From contig CM060733.1 in assembly GCA_030704615.1 (NCBI GenBank), forward strand, positions 27,774,001-27,838,000: a stretch of DNA of 64,000 nt. The letters are read 5' to 3'. The DNA comes from Takakia lepidozioides (Eukaryota; Streptophyta; Takakiopsida; Takakiales; Takakiaceae). The notes beneath the pieces were generated by a model. The model did not search any database and had not been told where the DNA came from. It saw nothing but the letters and a program-made list of their open reading frames with translations. The stretch's first letter is position 1; each line of letters starts with the position of its first letter. Of the stretch, positions 1-11,430 are shown one piece after another. Position numbers and translations under genes: made by a program.

Positions 1-38
1 TCTATAGTAAGCTACTCAACCAGCGACGAAAATAGAAG

Positions 39-635
39 CTATAGCAAGCTACTCAAGCAACCTATGAGGAGATCAGGCAAGGAGATAGGCAAAGTGTCAG
101 GTAGAGGCGGAAGATGAGATGACGCGGAGCTAGCCACATTAGCCCGATGCAAAATAGATATGGCTTGTGCTATCTGCAAAGCAACTAAAATACGTTGTCG
201 ATAGTAGGCGACAAGGACGGAGGCATGTAGGATGCCAGTGGACCCGCTCTTGGCTACATGATGTGCACATGTCCGCAGGAAATCGTCGAAGTGCCGGTGC
301 AACGAGCCAAGTGGAAGAAATGTGTCGGTGGGGTGACGATCACTGTAGTTGCGTTCCTTGGCCTGAGCTGCTACAGTGACTGTCGCACCTGGTGTGGTAG
401 TTGCGCGAGATAACAGATCCGCTCGAGCAGGGTCGGCGAGAACAACATCTGCTAGGGTACGCAAACCATCTCTAGATAAAACGATATCAACACGGTGGCG
501 TGTAGAGTGGGACGTGAGCGTGGGTCGTAGATGTGGTTGCTTACTCAATACATGATACCCTACCTCCCGAGCAATAGATGTCACCGTATCGCGAACCATA
601 TCATGAGCCAGCAGTTTCATGCATCCTACGATCAT
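39..635 (-). CDS. retroelement-type C-terminal domain ORF (possible nuclease-like domain)
   Basis: A 198-residue open frame. The middle reads HRVDIVL..LADVVLADPAR followed by an AQAKERNYSDRHP stretch and a helical tail rich in Ala and Gln (RQRILVALQIAQAISILHRA). A D-x(n)-ADV-x(n)-AKxRxY layout is compatible with a PD-(D/E)xK-type nuclease fold, such as occurs at the C-terminus of some non-LTR retrotransposons; that assignment is inference from pattern, not from a search. No reverse transcriptase is attached upstream on this strand, so it is either a truncated element or a domesticated stand-alone ORF. A LINE reverse-transcriptase remnant lies 1.8 kb away on the opposite strand, so the two are probably different insertions. 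Confidence 0.4.
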   Translation of the reverse strand: MIVGCMKLLAHDMVRDTVTSIAREVGYHVLSKQPHLRPTLTSHSTRHRVDIVLSRDGLRTLADVVLADPARADLLSRATTTPGATVTVAAQAKERNYSDRHPTDTFLPLGSLHRHFDDFLRTCAHHVAKSGSTGILHASVLVAYYRQRILVALQIAQAISILHRANVASSASSHLPPLPDTLPISLPDLLIGCLSSLL

Positions 636-2430
636 TGGCGCCTAAAGCACAGTGGTCATCCCTCACAGGTGAAGATGAGTCCATCCGCCAAGGCTTCTGA
701 CTGTCTGCACCCCGGTACTTGAGCCGCAACAGCGCTATTGGAAGAAAAGATTGCTTATAAATTTGAGCTGATAGCACAGAGGGTCGCAGTGCTCACCCTT
801 GGCAATGTGATGGAAACTTCATACAATCTGCAAAGTGCTTAACCTGAGACCAGCTACAGTAGCCCTCGGTATTCCTTAGTTCCTCAGTGAGCCCAGAAGT
901 TGACCTCCTGAGCTCAAGCAAGAAATAAATTAGTTCTTGCTCGAGGGATTGTAAGATATGATTCAAGAGTCATGTGTATTCATGTATGCTGAGCCCAGAG
1001 GAGTAGAATCCTGCGTACATAAAGTCGATTGAAGTTAAAATCGAAGGAGGTAACGAGATGGAGCACAGGAGGAGTGGAGCATAGTTTGTCGTGCCTTTTG
1101 AATGGCAAACTTGGCTTACTGGTCCAAAACTGCAACCCCTGTCCATCTGAGAATTAATTGGGGGAAGTGACCGTGAGAGGGCCTTGAAGAAAATTCTGTG
1201 CTCACTAGGAATGCATATGGTACTAAAAAGAATTCCTGGAGATTGAAGTTGATGCTTGCCCATGCTCGCCCCTGGGTGACGAAGTCTGAATTGCTCTTCT
1301 TCCCTGGACAACATTCTTGAGTCAAAACTAGACTCACTCACCATGCCTCTGGAAATTTCCAAGAGTTCTGTCCGTAGACCAAGGTCAATTGCACTGCATT
1401 ACATGAAACAAACCCTCCTGCTGCGTTTCCTGCTGAAGTAGTGCTTCAAACATCAATCCACGCTCCCTGTCTGCTTCCAACAGGTACAAACACCTACAAT
1501 TCTATTGTTGCACATCAGCTTCTGGTGTGGCTTGTGTCTGTTCAACAATAGGCTTCACCGCAAACCTATTGACCATAGCCACCACAACTCTTACTGCCCC
1601 CTTCAGGAGATGGGCGCCATCCCTTATGGAAGTTCTCAGCCTTAATTGATAATTTCCTGTTGGTCTCCTTGACCAAGTAGCAACACCAATATACACCACA
1701 TGCACAATGCTAAGGGTGAGCCAATAGAGTCCACCTATACAGAATGAACTGAAATGAAATGATACCTCATACAGAGAAACTCATGGAAGACCAAGGGAAG
1801 CACAGGCTTGTTTCACCCAAAGCATTGCAATATTGGCTATGGCCTTCCCATCTCCCTAGCCATTCACAGTGCCAATTAATTATGTCCTTGTACTGATTCA
1901 ATCACTCCCAAGTCAATGTAGACACATGAAAATGTAATTAAGTGCAGCAACACAAATATTTACACACAATGCTACACCAGTGACCAAGGTAGCAGCTTAC
2001 ATTGCTAAAACCTAACTGAGAATGGAGTTGTACATGCTCTAATGTAACAATATATTCTTGAGAATTCAACTCGATAGACACATAATCAAAGTTCACAGAT
2101 GACACCAAGAAACTACCAATATATAAACATCTAGTCGAAAAACTTGTCTTCAACCACTTCCATTGATGTGGGAAGGCTGGGAGGGCTCTCATTTTTTAAT
2201 AATTGGGTCTTGAATGCAACTATGGGCCCCGCCAGTACGGCCCATGGGGTGAGCTCATGAACCCACCCCCCTTTCACCGGGTCTAGATTCTGAATTTTTT
2301 CTAAGTCCTAGTTCTTTAACGACGGCGGGCCTTCTAGCGGACTGGCCAAACCCTCAACAGATTGACTCCAACTGGCGAGCGGACTGACCGGTAGCTCTCG
2401 CTCGCCTGACCGGTAGCTCTCAGGCCCCAC
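636..2430. other. intergenic stretch, no gene recognised
   Basis: Only short unconvincing frames are present. A 67-residue minus-strand frame at 1,502-1,705 (VATWSRRPTGNYQLRLRTS start) has a natural-looking composition and could be an exon, but no flanking exon could be tied to it. Around 2,220-2,300 the sequence becomes GC-rich with C-runs (CCCACCCCCC), a likely boundary of the LINE-containing insertion that follows. Confidence 0.3.
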
Positions 2431-2431
2431 T

Positions 2432-3030
2432 GTGGACTTTTCTTTAGGTTTTTGCTCTCTCTCTATCCCATTTATAGCCCATCTCTTCAATGAAGCAGTG
2501 CAACATGGCTTTCCAACAGAGTGGACAAAGAGCATCATCCACCCCCTCTTCAAGAGAGGTGATAGGCTCGCACCGACCAACTATCGCACAATTATGGTGT
2601 CTTCGTTACTGGCTAAACTGTTTGGGGCACTAGTGGCCATGGAACTGGATGATTGGGCTGAATCCTCTCACATGCGTGCTATTGGGCAAGCAGGTTTCCG
2701 TCGCAACTGATCCGCTCTTGACCACATTGCCACTTTCAGACTATGGTAGAATGTGCAAGCTATGACAAAAGAATGGTGTATGTTTGCTTGGTAGACTTTC
2801 GAAAGGCTTTTGATTTGGGTCCTCGAGACCTTTTCCAGCGACTCCACAGGATGGGGGTCCCTCCAGACATCATCTATGCCATCTGATCCATGTATGAGAT
2901 TGTCTTTGGCATGGTCAACGTCGCAGGGGAATTCTCAGCAGAGGTGCATAGCAACACTGGGGTCAAATAGGGCTGCCCCGTCTCACCTACCCTTTTCGGA
3001 TCTACATTGACGACAGACTCCTTCGGACCC
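2432..3030 (+). pseudogene. decayed LINE (non-LTR) reverse transcriptase fragment
   Basis: Translated pieces in several frames line up as one reverse transcriptase: PFIAHLFNEAVQHGFP, EWTKSIIHPLFKRGD, APTNYRTI, GQAGFR (motif 2 region), then CLVDFRKAFD (the catalytic motif A aspartate), RMGVPPDIIYAI, VNVAGEFSAEVHSNTG, GCPVSPTLF (the G-x-P-QG-x-xSP-like motif B region) and YIDD (motif C). Stops and frameshifts break the frame near 2,708, 2,885 and 2,969, so it cannot be translated as one protein. No endonuclease domain or poly(A) tail was identified. This is an old, truncated non-LTR element; the family level is confident, the clade is not. Confidence 0.8.
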
Positions 3031-3355
3031 TCCTCAAACAAAATATATGTTTATTTATTAATACACGTTACCACCACAAAGTCACCTGCGAAGATTTGAG
3101 AAATAAGCCTCATGTCCATCATAAATTGTACATTACCATCACACTAGCTGTTTCTTTCTAGAAACAATTGGATAATTAGTTATATATCTACATATCTTCA
3201 GGTGTTTTGTGGGCCCAACAGACTCACTCCCCCTGTGGCTTCCCCTACGCGCGTCCCGGGCCGGCTCACCCGAGCATACTGACCCCGCCGGGTAGGGGTC
3301 GCCCCACCCTGTGGGACCGCCACAACCGCACGTCCCCGCATTGAAGACCCTATTA
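3031..3355. other. intergenic; GC-rich block 3,190-3,345
   Basis: Between the LINE remnant and the hydrolase gene. A GC-rich block (GTCCCGGGCCGG, CCCCGCCGGG) differs sharply from the AT-rich sequence before it and probably belongs to another insertion. No ORF was recognised. Confidence 0.3.
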
Positions 3356-5049
3356 TCAAACAGTGAGAAGCGTGGGAAGGCTGGGAGTGCGTTTAATTGA
3401 TGTGGGAAGGCTGGGAGTGCGTTTAACAGGCAATATCGTTTTCAAAAATTCCAGAAAAATTGTATAGCTCAAGTGGGACTTGGTAGTTGGCTTGCAGATG
3501 TCGTAGTGATCTGCATCTTCAATTATGTAGTTGTGAGTCCTTGACATCGAAATAGCTGAAGCATGTTCCACCACCATTGTTGGAGTCTGCACACAGCATT
3601 GCATGCATTACATGGCCATCAGCACAGGCCACTAAAACTTCCAAGACACACCATCTGAATTGATCAATCCTCCACTTCATGAGTTGGAGTACTGATACCA
3701 CACATTGCACATACATGCTTCACCAGCATTGCTCAGCCAAGTCCCTCTCCTCACGACATCAATGCGAATCAATCACGGCCTATGAATTCCCATTGTAAAA
3801 TATTTTGTAAGATAGTGCTTGTTGCTCCAATTTTGTTTCCGGGAACAATGTACAACATCTGTAACTCTACAAGTGTGAAACTTGACCCTACCTTTCCTTG
3901 TATCTTGGTGGGCCTGCCTTCCCCAAAGGCACAAATGTTGATGTTGGCGGCACCAATCAAGAAGTCGTTAGATAGTTCCACTAAGTCGTTAGATAGTTCC
4001 ACCATGAGCTTCTTCTGGACCTTCGATTCATACCATGCGAAATTTTTCTTATATGTACGCACATAGCGAAGAAGGTCTGCACTGGTACTTGGTACACTGT
4101 AAAACACCACACCTTTCAGATTGTCCAAAAACGCTCTACAGTTTCCTAATTCTTTTTTGTACAAAGCATTTCGGGTCCCTGTATTCGATGTGACTATCCT
4201 TACAACCTCAACCACCAAGCTCTCGATTAGAAGTCCCCCAAAGCCATGACCAATCAGCACGATTGAGGTGTTTTGGTCCAAAACCCTCCACCTGCACACA
4301 GATCACGAGTCAAGATCTTGCCTTAAGGAACTTACGCAAATACAAACAAAATGCATACAGATGCGCTAAGTGCAGTCGTCAATGAACCACGCTTTCCAGC
4401 ACCTATCATACTATATTACTTCAGGGAAGCTGGGAAGCTAGGGCAGTTATGTGCTCTACCTCTGCTCAGTGATCCACTGAGCTCCTGGGACTCAACTCAT
4501 AAATTCTGACTTCCCTGGCTGACCAGTCGTGTCACATCATGAATTCAGCTTACAACATTTTGTTTAAGAGGCTGAAGCTCAAGTTGACATGGCAAATTGT
4601 TCAAACAAGCCTGCAAGGCGCTTCTGTCGGGCCCAATGGGGGCCACCAACGACTATTCTGACTGTTCCACGTTGAGTTGAGCATTCTCAATTGTTCAGTC
4701 AGACTACTTTACAGATGGTCCTTTGATTCACAAGAGGAGACAGATACCCGTTCACCAAACTATTCTTCAGTTTGCTGCCCATATCGCTCATGTCTTCAAA
4801 GGCTAAGGTGTCATATTGAAGAGACAAAACGAGCGCATTTGAATGATGCAGATCGTCCAGCAGCCACTCTGCTGGCCAGCAGACGGTGGTGCCACGCTGC
4901 ACCCACGTAGATTTCCATTTCCCGGCGTCATCGTCATCCTTTGGCAGTTCATGGAAGAGAATCACAACCAAGGCAGGTTTAATGTACTCTCCAACAGGCC
5001 AAAGCTTATGCCACAACTGATGCATCACACCCAGTACAACGCACGACAT
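3356..5049 (-). CDS. SERAC1-like alpha/beta-hydrolase, three exons, nucleophile Ser replaced by Gly
   Basis: Three exons fit together with matching splice phases: 5,049-4,748 (donor GGTATCTG), 4,291-3,892 (acceptor GTGTGCAG, donor GGTAGGG) and 3,586-3,356 (acceptor GTGTGCAG). Exon 1 has LVVILFHELP then WKSTW and CWPAEWLLDDL, the N-terminal signature of SERAC1-type lipases/esterases. Exon 2 begins with SIVLIGHGFGGLLIE at the nucleophile elbow, where the family has GHSxGG. Exon 3 carries VVEHASA and IIEDADHYDICKPTTKSHLSY, containing the catalytic-type His. So the fold is complete but the Ser is Gly, and the usual HG of the oxyanion strand is HE. Family members act on lipid or ester substrates or serve as N-terminal domains of plant immune-type receptors; an inactive scaffold is possible here. 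The start at 5,049 is a working choice, and upstream exons between 5,050 and 5,583 are possible. The last codons lie in a small tandem repeat (GTGGGAAGGCTGGGAGTGCG twice). Confidence 0.75.
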
Positions 5050-6110
5050 GTGTCAGTTAAGTAGACAAGAAACAGGACCTCCACATTTGTTAGTGGTCGC
5101 AGATCAAATGCAATCAGCTCGTTTGCCGCCATCTTTGCAAACTTGGCTAACTTCCACAGTATACAATCCACTTTACAGTGTTGTCTATGCAGGGCTGTCT
5201 TCACAGATCTCTCACAATACACTTCAAATGCGGACCAGGTGAATTCAGGCATGTAGAAAATTGATACTCCGGGTACCATTCAAAAGCTCTTTCCAGCTGA
5301 TCTCTCCTTTGCAAGAAGCGATGCTTACTACTCCAGTTTGCCCGGTTTGTTGTGGATGCGTCACTCCCATTCCCTGAACTGAAGAGCTTAGCGTTTCCAT
5401 GGTGATGTCCAGGGGGCCTTGGCAGCTAGCCTGGTGGGTGTTGAGTAAAATGAGAACTGATTCCTGAAGATGCTTGAGCGAACTTCTATACTTGAGAGTA
5501 CCAAGGCGGCCAAGCTCACGTCTGGACATGGAAACAGAGATGCAAGGCCACAAACGATTAAGGCAGGGTTGAATCCAAAACATTTGAACGGTAAGGAAAT
5601 AGTAGACGACTAAGAAGCCGTAGTCAGGAAATTTATAGGAGAAGGGGAAAAGTTGCTCAATATACTACATTCTCAGAAGGTTGAAGTAGACTATGCACGT
5701 CTTGACCACCGTTGGACAAGTGATGCACCTGAAATCTCATGGGTAACAGTGGCTGGAAAGATGCTGCGCCCCGCCCTCTCTCGTAGTGTTCACTTTTTCA
5801 GCTATCCTCCACAGAAGATGTTGACTATTAGCCCCGCAACTCTATATCTTGATCAACAGGTTTCTTGTCGCTGTACACTCAATGACCTCCTAAGCTCAAT
5901 CTCAAGACTAGCTGGGTAGTGACGAGGACCCAAATCGTTCCTGTAGCTCCAGATTATCTCTCAAAAGACCATGTTCCCATATGCAAATTGCTTGGATGCT
6001 GGATCACGACTTCTAGATATGATTTTTGACAGTCGGGGTTGTACCCAAACTATGTGTAAAACAGAAGAGAATTGGCTGTGCACGAGAAACACCTTCTGGT
6101 GATTCGCGAG
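5050..6110. other. upstream region of the hydrolase gene
   Basis: It holds minus-strand open frames (5,025-5,279 and 5,245-5,583) that may be 5' exons of the hydrolase gene, and a plus-strand frame at 5,653-5,919 of unknown nature. The stretch at about 5,233-5,395 (AAGAAGCGATGCTTACTACT) recurs twice at 28.84-29.15 kb, so it was swept into the segmental duplication. Confidence 0.35.
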
Positions 6111-7013
6111 GGAAGTAGAGGTTAGATAGATGATTCTTCAATACTTTTCCAGCAACTAGTCACAGCGCGTCCGTTGCCCCATGCCCCTCAGGAATTACTC
6201 CGTCAAATAGAAAAGGAACACCGGAGGAGACTAGCCCTCTTTTTCCTCTCCCGTTCATCCGCACAACCGCAGCAGCAGTCTCGGACCTGTGCAGCTCTTA
6301 TAGTACACATACAGATAAAGATAAGATAAAGTTTCTTTAACGTCCAGTGAATTTACAGAGCCTACACGCCATGCAGAGAGCAACCTACACGCCATTCTCC
6401 CAAGTGACATATTCCATTACGTGGTAGACTTTTGGAATTACGTGGCGTACAATTCAAGGTAAGTAAGGGTAGGTAAGCAAACCTTCATTTACCGGACACA
6501 CCTATGCATTCGTCTGTGCTTACAAGACAACTGTCCAGCTTTTGGTCCGTCATGTACTGGACCTGAATGTCGGCGACAAGGGGATTGTCGGCAAGAAGGG
6601 GATTTTCACGTGGCCAAAAGCATGGCGGCAGTATATGCTGTACGCGTTGTAAGGTTGTCAGTCATCATCTTATACTAATTTTATCAAAGAGCATCTACGC
6701 ATGCACCACTATCGCGGCACTTGAACTGGAGATGGTTGGTTCATCTGTTTCTAATAGCTGCAAATTCCGTTTACAAGAGATGCATATGAACCTTCGAGGC
6801 TATTAGAAACAGATGATGAGGACCATACTGCAGTGCACAAGGCAAGGCCGAGGCTTCGCCTGAAGCCTAATTTTCCATCCAAGAGTCTGGATTACAAGTA
6901 CATGCAACTTGATAACAATGCGGTGGAGTTAGTGGCCTTGCAAGGCTAGCAAATTTGAAGAGGCATCTCCAAGCACGGCGTGGTTTAGGCTTGAAAACGG
7001 AAAGTGTGATGAG

Positions 7014-9268
7014 GTGATGCGGCTTTTGGAGGGTGAAGCTAGGTTGCTACGACAAACAGGTTCTAAGAACCGTACTGCATTACACATGGCAGTCATCGAA
7101 TGCTGCGCAGAGCTAGTGACGCAAGTGATACAACTGGTTCGTACACCACCGTCCAATAATGCGGGTGATTTGTCTCTCGGGGATCTACTTGAAGCAGTCG
7201 ATGGTTCATGTGGTCAGACAGCGCTGGTGATCGCAATAGTCATTGGAAATACAAAAATCGTCAACACCCTGAACAATGCCGCCCGGAGTTCACCCGAACC
7301 CAATGAAGATAGCGACTTAGAACGTAGGCAGCAACTACGGGAATTAATTGTGCAGGAGCTACAAGAGGAAAAGTTCCAGGCTCACACAGAATTGTTGAAC
7401 CGTTTAAGATCCCCAACCGACGAAAATACTGGGGAAGAGTATGTCTTTCATCGCGCATGTGCCTTTGATGCGATTGAGTCTAAAAAAATTAGCGAAATAT
7501 TGCAGAAAATATTACAGAGTATAGTTGACAGGGCAAAGGAGAGAGAGCCAGAACTAGTACACTTTATTTACGAACTGAAAGATCGCCGAGGCATGACTCC
7601 GTTGCACGCTGCAGTTGCCAGTGAGATAGAAAGCAACCTGACTCTTCTTCTCGGGATAATTCCTAACGAAGATCGGTACAACAATTGTGTGAATGCCCTT
7701 GATGGCGCAGGACGAACACCGTTGCATCGAGCTGCTGCACAGTCTGGAGACGAGTCCAACATTGGTCCGATGCTCGTGGCTGATGGAAGGACAAATTTGA
7801 ACGCAGTCTTTTCTCCGTCTGCAGATAAGGAGGATTATCCAGCAGATTACAAAAGGGCTCATCGCAGCCCCAGAACGGCCCTGCACTTGGCTGTGGTCCA
7901 CAACAAGCTCAAATGTGTGGAAGCTCTTCTCGGAGCCGACAGTTCTCGAATAGACTTGAACCGCACGTCTGCTCGATTTGTAAAGTTTCATGAAAGTGGC
8001 CCCGACCAGATCATGTACTGGACACCTCTGCAGATTGCTGCATTCATGGGACACCTGTCCGTGCTCCAAATGCTGGTCCAGGTAACTAGTCTATCAAACC
8101 TTCCTTTTTTGTCTCCCTTCTTAAGTGTACGCATTTCACATAAGCTATTCACAAATGTCAGTAGTTTCTGATTCTCTTTTGAGCCCTATACATACTAGTA
8201 AGATAGTGGGCACAATGATAGAGCCACATTCAATCAAAAATAAAAAATAAAATAAAAAAAGATTTGCATCTGACCTCGCTATGTACTTTTTGTCAGAATG
8301 ACAAAGCTTACGATCACGGACGATATCGCAACAAATCGAGGTCCCCTACAATTTGGGACCAAAGTAGCGCGTTGCACATTGTTGTATGGACTGGAAATGC
8401 AGAGGCTCTAAGGTTGATCGTGGAGAGCAGACAATTTGATCCATTCGTTACAGATGTGACATTTGGGAAAACCGCCCTACATTGGGGAATAGATGAACGG
8501 GTGTGTTATCACGGCAAAGTACAACATTATGGAGATTTTGTTGACTATGAGAGTTTACAACTCACATGTGAAAGAAGTTCTTTAAGAAGACGATTGACAG
8601 ATTTCAGTGGGAAGGGATGCTTAATCTTATTGCTACAAACTGCTGATATCGACCTATGGCCCAAAGATAACCAAGGACATGTTCCTTATCCTGGTCCTTT
8701 GGCATCTCAAGAAGTATGCACATGGTGGTATGAATATGTAGCTACCCTCATTCGGGCCACAAAGAAAAACCTCACTATTGCAGCAAACGCCATCACAATT
8801 ACAGCAGCATTAGTTGCAACTGCGTCTTTTCTGGGACCACTACAACCTCCTCTTGGCATTGAGAGCAATGCATCACTATATTATGAAGTTCTTGCAGTGA
8901 GAATCTTTATTGTAAGTGATAGCTTGTCATTTTATTTGGCGGTGGCATCCATCATGTTGTCTATCATCCCATCACTTCCTTTGCCACAAGAGCCGCTGCA
9001 AAGGGAGTTGCGACGACACCGGATTACGATAATTGTGGCGGTATGTTTACTCTTAGTATCTATTGTATGTGTTCTAGTTGCTTTTGCGGCCGCCACCATT
9101 GCAATATTGCCGGCGTGGAGTCCTAGAATGTTGACATTGAGCACAACCATTATTGGTGGAGCCGTTTGTGTGTTGGTTATGATGGCGTTCTTGTTTAGGT
9201 TGTTGAGATTTATGCTCCATAGATGTGAGTTTGTTAAAGACCTATACTACGAGTATGCCCAAGTTTAG
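7014..9268 (+). CDS. ankyrin-repeat/PGG-like transmembrane protein, copy A (original start codon lost)
   Basis: Two exons: up to 8,081 (donor CAG|GTAACTAG) and 8,297-9,268 (acceptor TTTTGTCAG), both phase 0. Ankyrin-type repeats are visible: GMTPLHAAVASE, AGRTPLHRAAAQSGDE, SPRTALHLAVVHNKLKCVEALL, YWTPLQIAAFMGHLSVLQML, SALHIVVWTGNAEALRLIV. The second exon has a PGG-domain-like segment (NLTIAANAITITAALVATAS..GPLQPPLG) and three further hydrophobic helices, as in ACD6-like plant membrane proteins linked to defence signalling. Compared with copy B, one T is missing from the start codon (GCAATGGCT has become GCAAGGCT at about 6,950), so only a downstream ATG at 7,014 remains, removing the first 26 or so residues. 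A 3-bp in-frame deletion follows. The rest stays open (679 codons), so it may still be translated or be a young pseudogene. Confidence 0.8.
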
Positions 9269-9289
9269 TGACATTTGATCAATCAAAGT

Positions 9290-10425
9290 AACACCACCCG
9301 GACCATCCGGTGACCATCATCCCAGGGCTTGTCAAATTCTCCCCAACCACATAATCACATCTCCTCTTTGTAACCCTAGATTGTGTTATCCCATGTAAAC
9401 CCCAGAAGTGGAACCCTTTGACCCTAAAACCGTGTCACCCCTAAATTGGCACCCCATGCAACCCCGGATCATGTAACCCCTAAAGCATAATCCTGAACCA
9501 TGTAACCTCATTGTGTGATCCTACGTAACTTTATATGGTGACATCCGGAGTTCATATCACCTTATGTAACCCCGGATCTATAACCACATCTCGTGCCACA
9601 CCCTCTCTCACCCTAGATTGTGTCATTCCACTTCAAATCCATATTTATGATGTGGACCAAAATGATCACCTTATGTTCAAATTTCAATGGAATTCACCAA
9701 TAGTACATATGAGAGCTTGAGTCCGTTGTAATTTCATTCATTGTGGTAACAGTCCACGATGATGGTGTGCAAAAGTCAGTAGCAGAGTCATTTTTTATCA
9801 GACTAATAATTAGAGAGTTATTGTGGGTGCGTATTAAAGTTAAGAATTCAATGACATATACATTTGTTGGTTTCAGTGAGTAAATTCAAAAATATGGATG
9901 ACACCATCAATTGCAGTCATTTAAATTTGGTTGACACCATATAGGGCTCATAGGGTAATACGAATTGAGGTTACACGATGGAGGTTATATGGGTCAGGGT
10001 TACACTTGAGGGGTTACATGATCCTGGATTATAGTGGGTGACACAGTCTTAGGGTTACAAAGGGTCACATGACATGGGGTTATACGATCGATGTTCTAGA
10101 GGGTGATACAATTTTAAGGTTACAAAATTTTAAGGTGACATGACATGGGATTACATTACATAGGGTGACACGAGACTTGGGATGACACGATTTTGGGTAA
10201 CATAAGGTGACACAAGATGTGGTTATGCGGTTTGGGTTACACGGAACTTGGGGACGGATGTCACCATAGGACCTAGCCAATGAGATGAGAGTGGGGGTGG
10301 GGAGAATTTGACCGAGCCATGCTTGCTGCTGCGAATTAATGTCTGCCTGAGGCAGAAAACCGGGCAGTCCGGGGCATTCGGCCCAAGCAGCTCGCATTAA
10401 GTTCTTACCTTATCAATATATAAAG
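9290..10425. mobile_element. old MULE remnant related to the large element (copy A)
   Basis: The left half is in TGTAACCC orientation (about 9,360-9,600) and the right half in GGGTTACA orientation (about 9,950-10,250), so it is an inverted structure. The right end reads GGGGAGAATTTGACCGAGCC ... GATGTCTGCCTGAGG ... GCATTAAGTTCTTACC. The large MULE terminus has GGGGAGGGATTGACCGAGCC, GATGTCTGCCGGAGGCG and GCATTAAGTTCTTACA at the same spacing. The left terminus (GGCTTGTCAAATTCTCCCC) matches only the inner part, so the outer left end is lost. No coding region. The same remnant is in copy B, so it predates the duplication. Confidence 0.75.
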
Positions 10426-10430
10426 CAAGG

Positions 10431-10755
10431 TACCGTACTTACCTAGTTTATTAGGCACTTCCGCACCTAATGATTAATAAAAATAGAATATTATTAGGCA
10501 GATTCGTTTTTATTATTTAGGCACCTCACCTAGGTAATTTCCAAACATTAGGCATGTACACTGGATAACAATGAACAATTGTTTTTTACCTCTCTCAAAA
10601 ACTATTGTTGATGTAATTCTCACAATTTTCACAATTTTCGAGCAATTAGGCACTTATCAGGAAAATTTTCCAAGTTTTAGGCACATTTTCCAAAAAAGTT
10701 CTAAACTTAATTAGGCACTTGATTTTGAATTAATTATTGCCTAATAAGCTAGGTA
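10431..10755. mobile_element. small TIR transposon with internal TTAGGC repeats (copy A, right end damaged)
   Basis: It starts TACCGTACTTACCTAG and ends with the inverted CTAGGTA. Copy B ends CTAGGTAAGTACGGTA, a full match, so copy A has lost 7 bp at the right terminus. The interior is AT-rich with repeated TTAGGCAC/TAGGCA motifs and no ORF. This is a non-autonomous element; a TA target duplication would fit a Tc1/mariner or Stowaway-like origin, but that is inference. Confidence 0.7.
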
Positions 10756-11061
10756 TAGTTTGTTGGTTTTGTTTGTTTTGTAGCGTTGAGATCTCCCACC
10801 CGCGGGCTGTAGCCCCGGTGCTTGGTACGGTTGGAAAGTCCTTGATGAGGAGGGGTGATGAGGCTTGGTCTCATGATTTTTGGACTCGCGGTGTCGAATT
10901 TCAAGTACTTTTGATCGTTGGAAATTCACGAAAAATAACAAAGTGGGCTTTCGTGGGACAATGATTGGAGCCTCGACAAAGATATATCAATAATGATTGG
11001 ATATATTACTACTCAATAAATTCATGGAAAAAAAGAAATTGGGCCCTGACATGGGAGACGT
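10756..11061. other. intergenic flank of the large MULE insertion
   Basis: Non-coding sequence that matches 35,586-35,856 of copy B apart from a short stretch near 10,890-10,950. It runs straight into the target-site duplication. Confidence 0.6.
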
Positions 11062-11070
11062 ACTTGGATA
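11062..11070. repeat. 9-bp target-site duplication, left copy (ACTTGGATA)
   Basis: ACTTGGATA immediately precedes the left terminus GGAAGATAATAGG. The same nine bases follow the right terminus at 27,251-27,259. Nine base pairs is the standard MULE target duplication length. Confidence 0.95.
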
Positions 11071-11430
11071 GGAAGATAATAGGAATAATGTAAGAACTTA
11101 ATGCAAGCGCGTCAGGACGGTCCAGCCCTGACACCCGTACCGCCGGTTCTTCGCCTCCGGCAGACATCGAAAGGCAGCCGCTGGGCTCGGTCAATCCCTC
11201 CCCACCCCGCCCTCATCCCATCGGCGTCGTCGCCCAGGCGCGTCGTCGCCCCCTGCGTCGTCGTTCTGCGACACCAGTCCGCCGCTTCCAGCAGTCCGCC
11301 AGTTCCCTGTAACCCCCGCCCCGGGTTCAACCATCACCCCCATGTAACCCTCTGTAACTCCGCCGAGTGTAACCCACATTACCATGTAACCCTCTGTAAC
11401 CCATATAACCCCATGACCCTCTGTAACCCT
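11071..11430. repeat. left terminal inverted repeat of the MULE, outer non-satellite part
   Basis: Positions 11,071-11,325 contain the unique terminal sequence and a GC-rich block (GTCGTCGCCCAGGCGCGTCG). They match the reverse complement of about 26,985-27,250 with only scattered differences, for example CCAGCCCTGA against CCATCCCTGA. The match continues without a break into TGTAACCC repeats, so the true TIR is at least 1 kb long. Confidence 0.9.

Larger units (their letters stand above)
6114..11070. repeat. tandem segmental duplication, copy A, left part
   Basis: Aligned by eye to copy B (about 29,335-35,865). Shared landmarks, in the same order and orientation, are AGTAGAGGTTAGATAGATG, ACTCCGTCAAATAGAAAA, CGTGGCCAAAAGCATGGCGG, the whole ankyrin gene, an old MULE remnant, a TTAGGC element and AAATTCATGGAAAAAAAGAA. 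Copy A lacks about 930 bp that copy B has after GCATGCACC (30,819-31,740) and lacks the hAT insertion. The right part of copy A resumes at 27,251 after the MULE. Most differences between copies are scattered substitutions and small indels. Confidence 0.9.

Noticed and set aside
7554-8069. 171-residue minus-strand frame, also present at 32,597-33,112
   Set aside because: Antisense shadow of the ankyrin exon in both copies.
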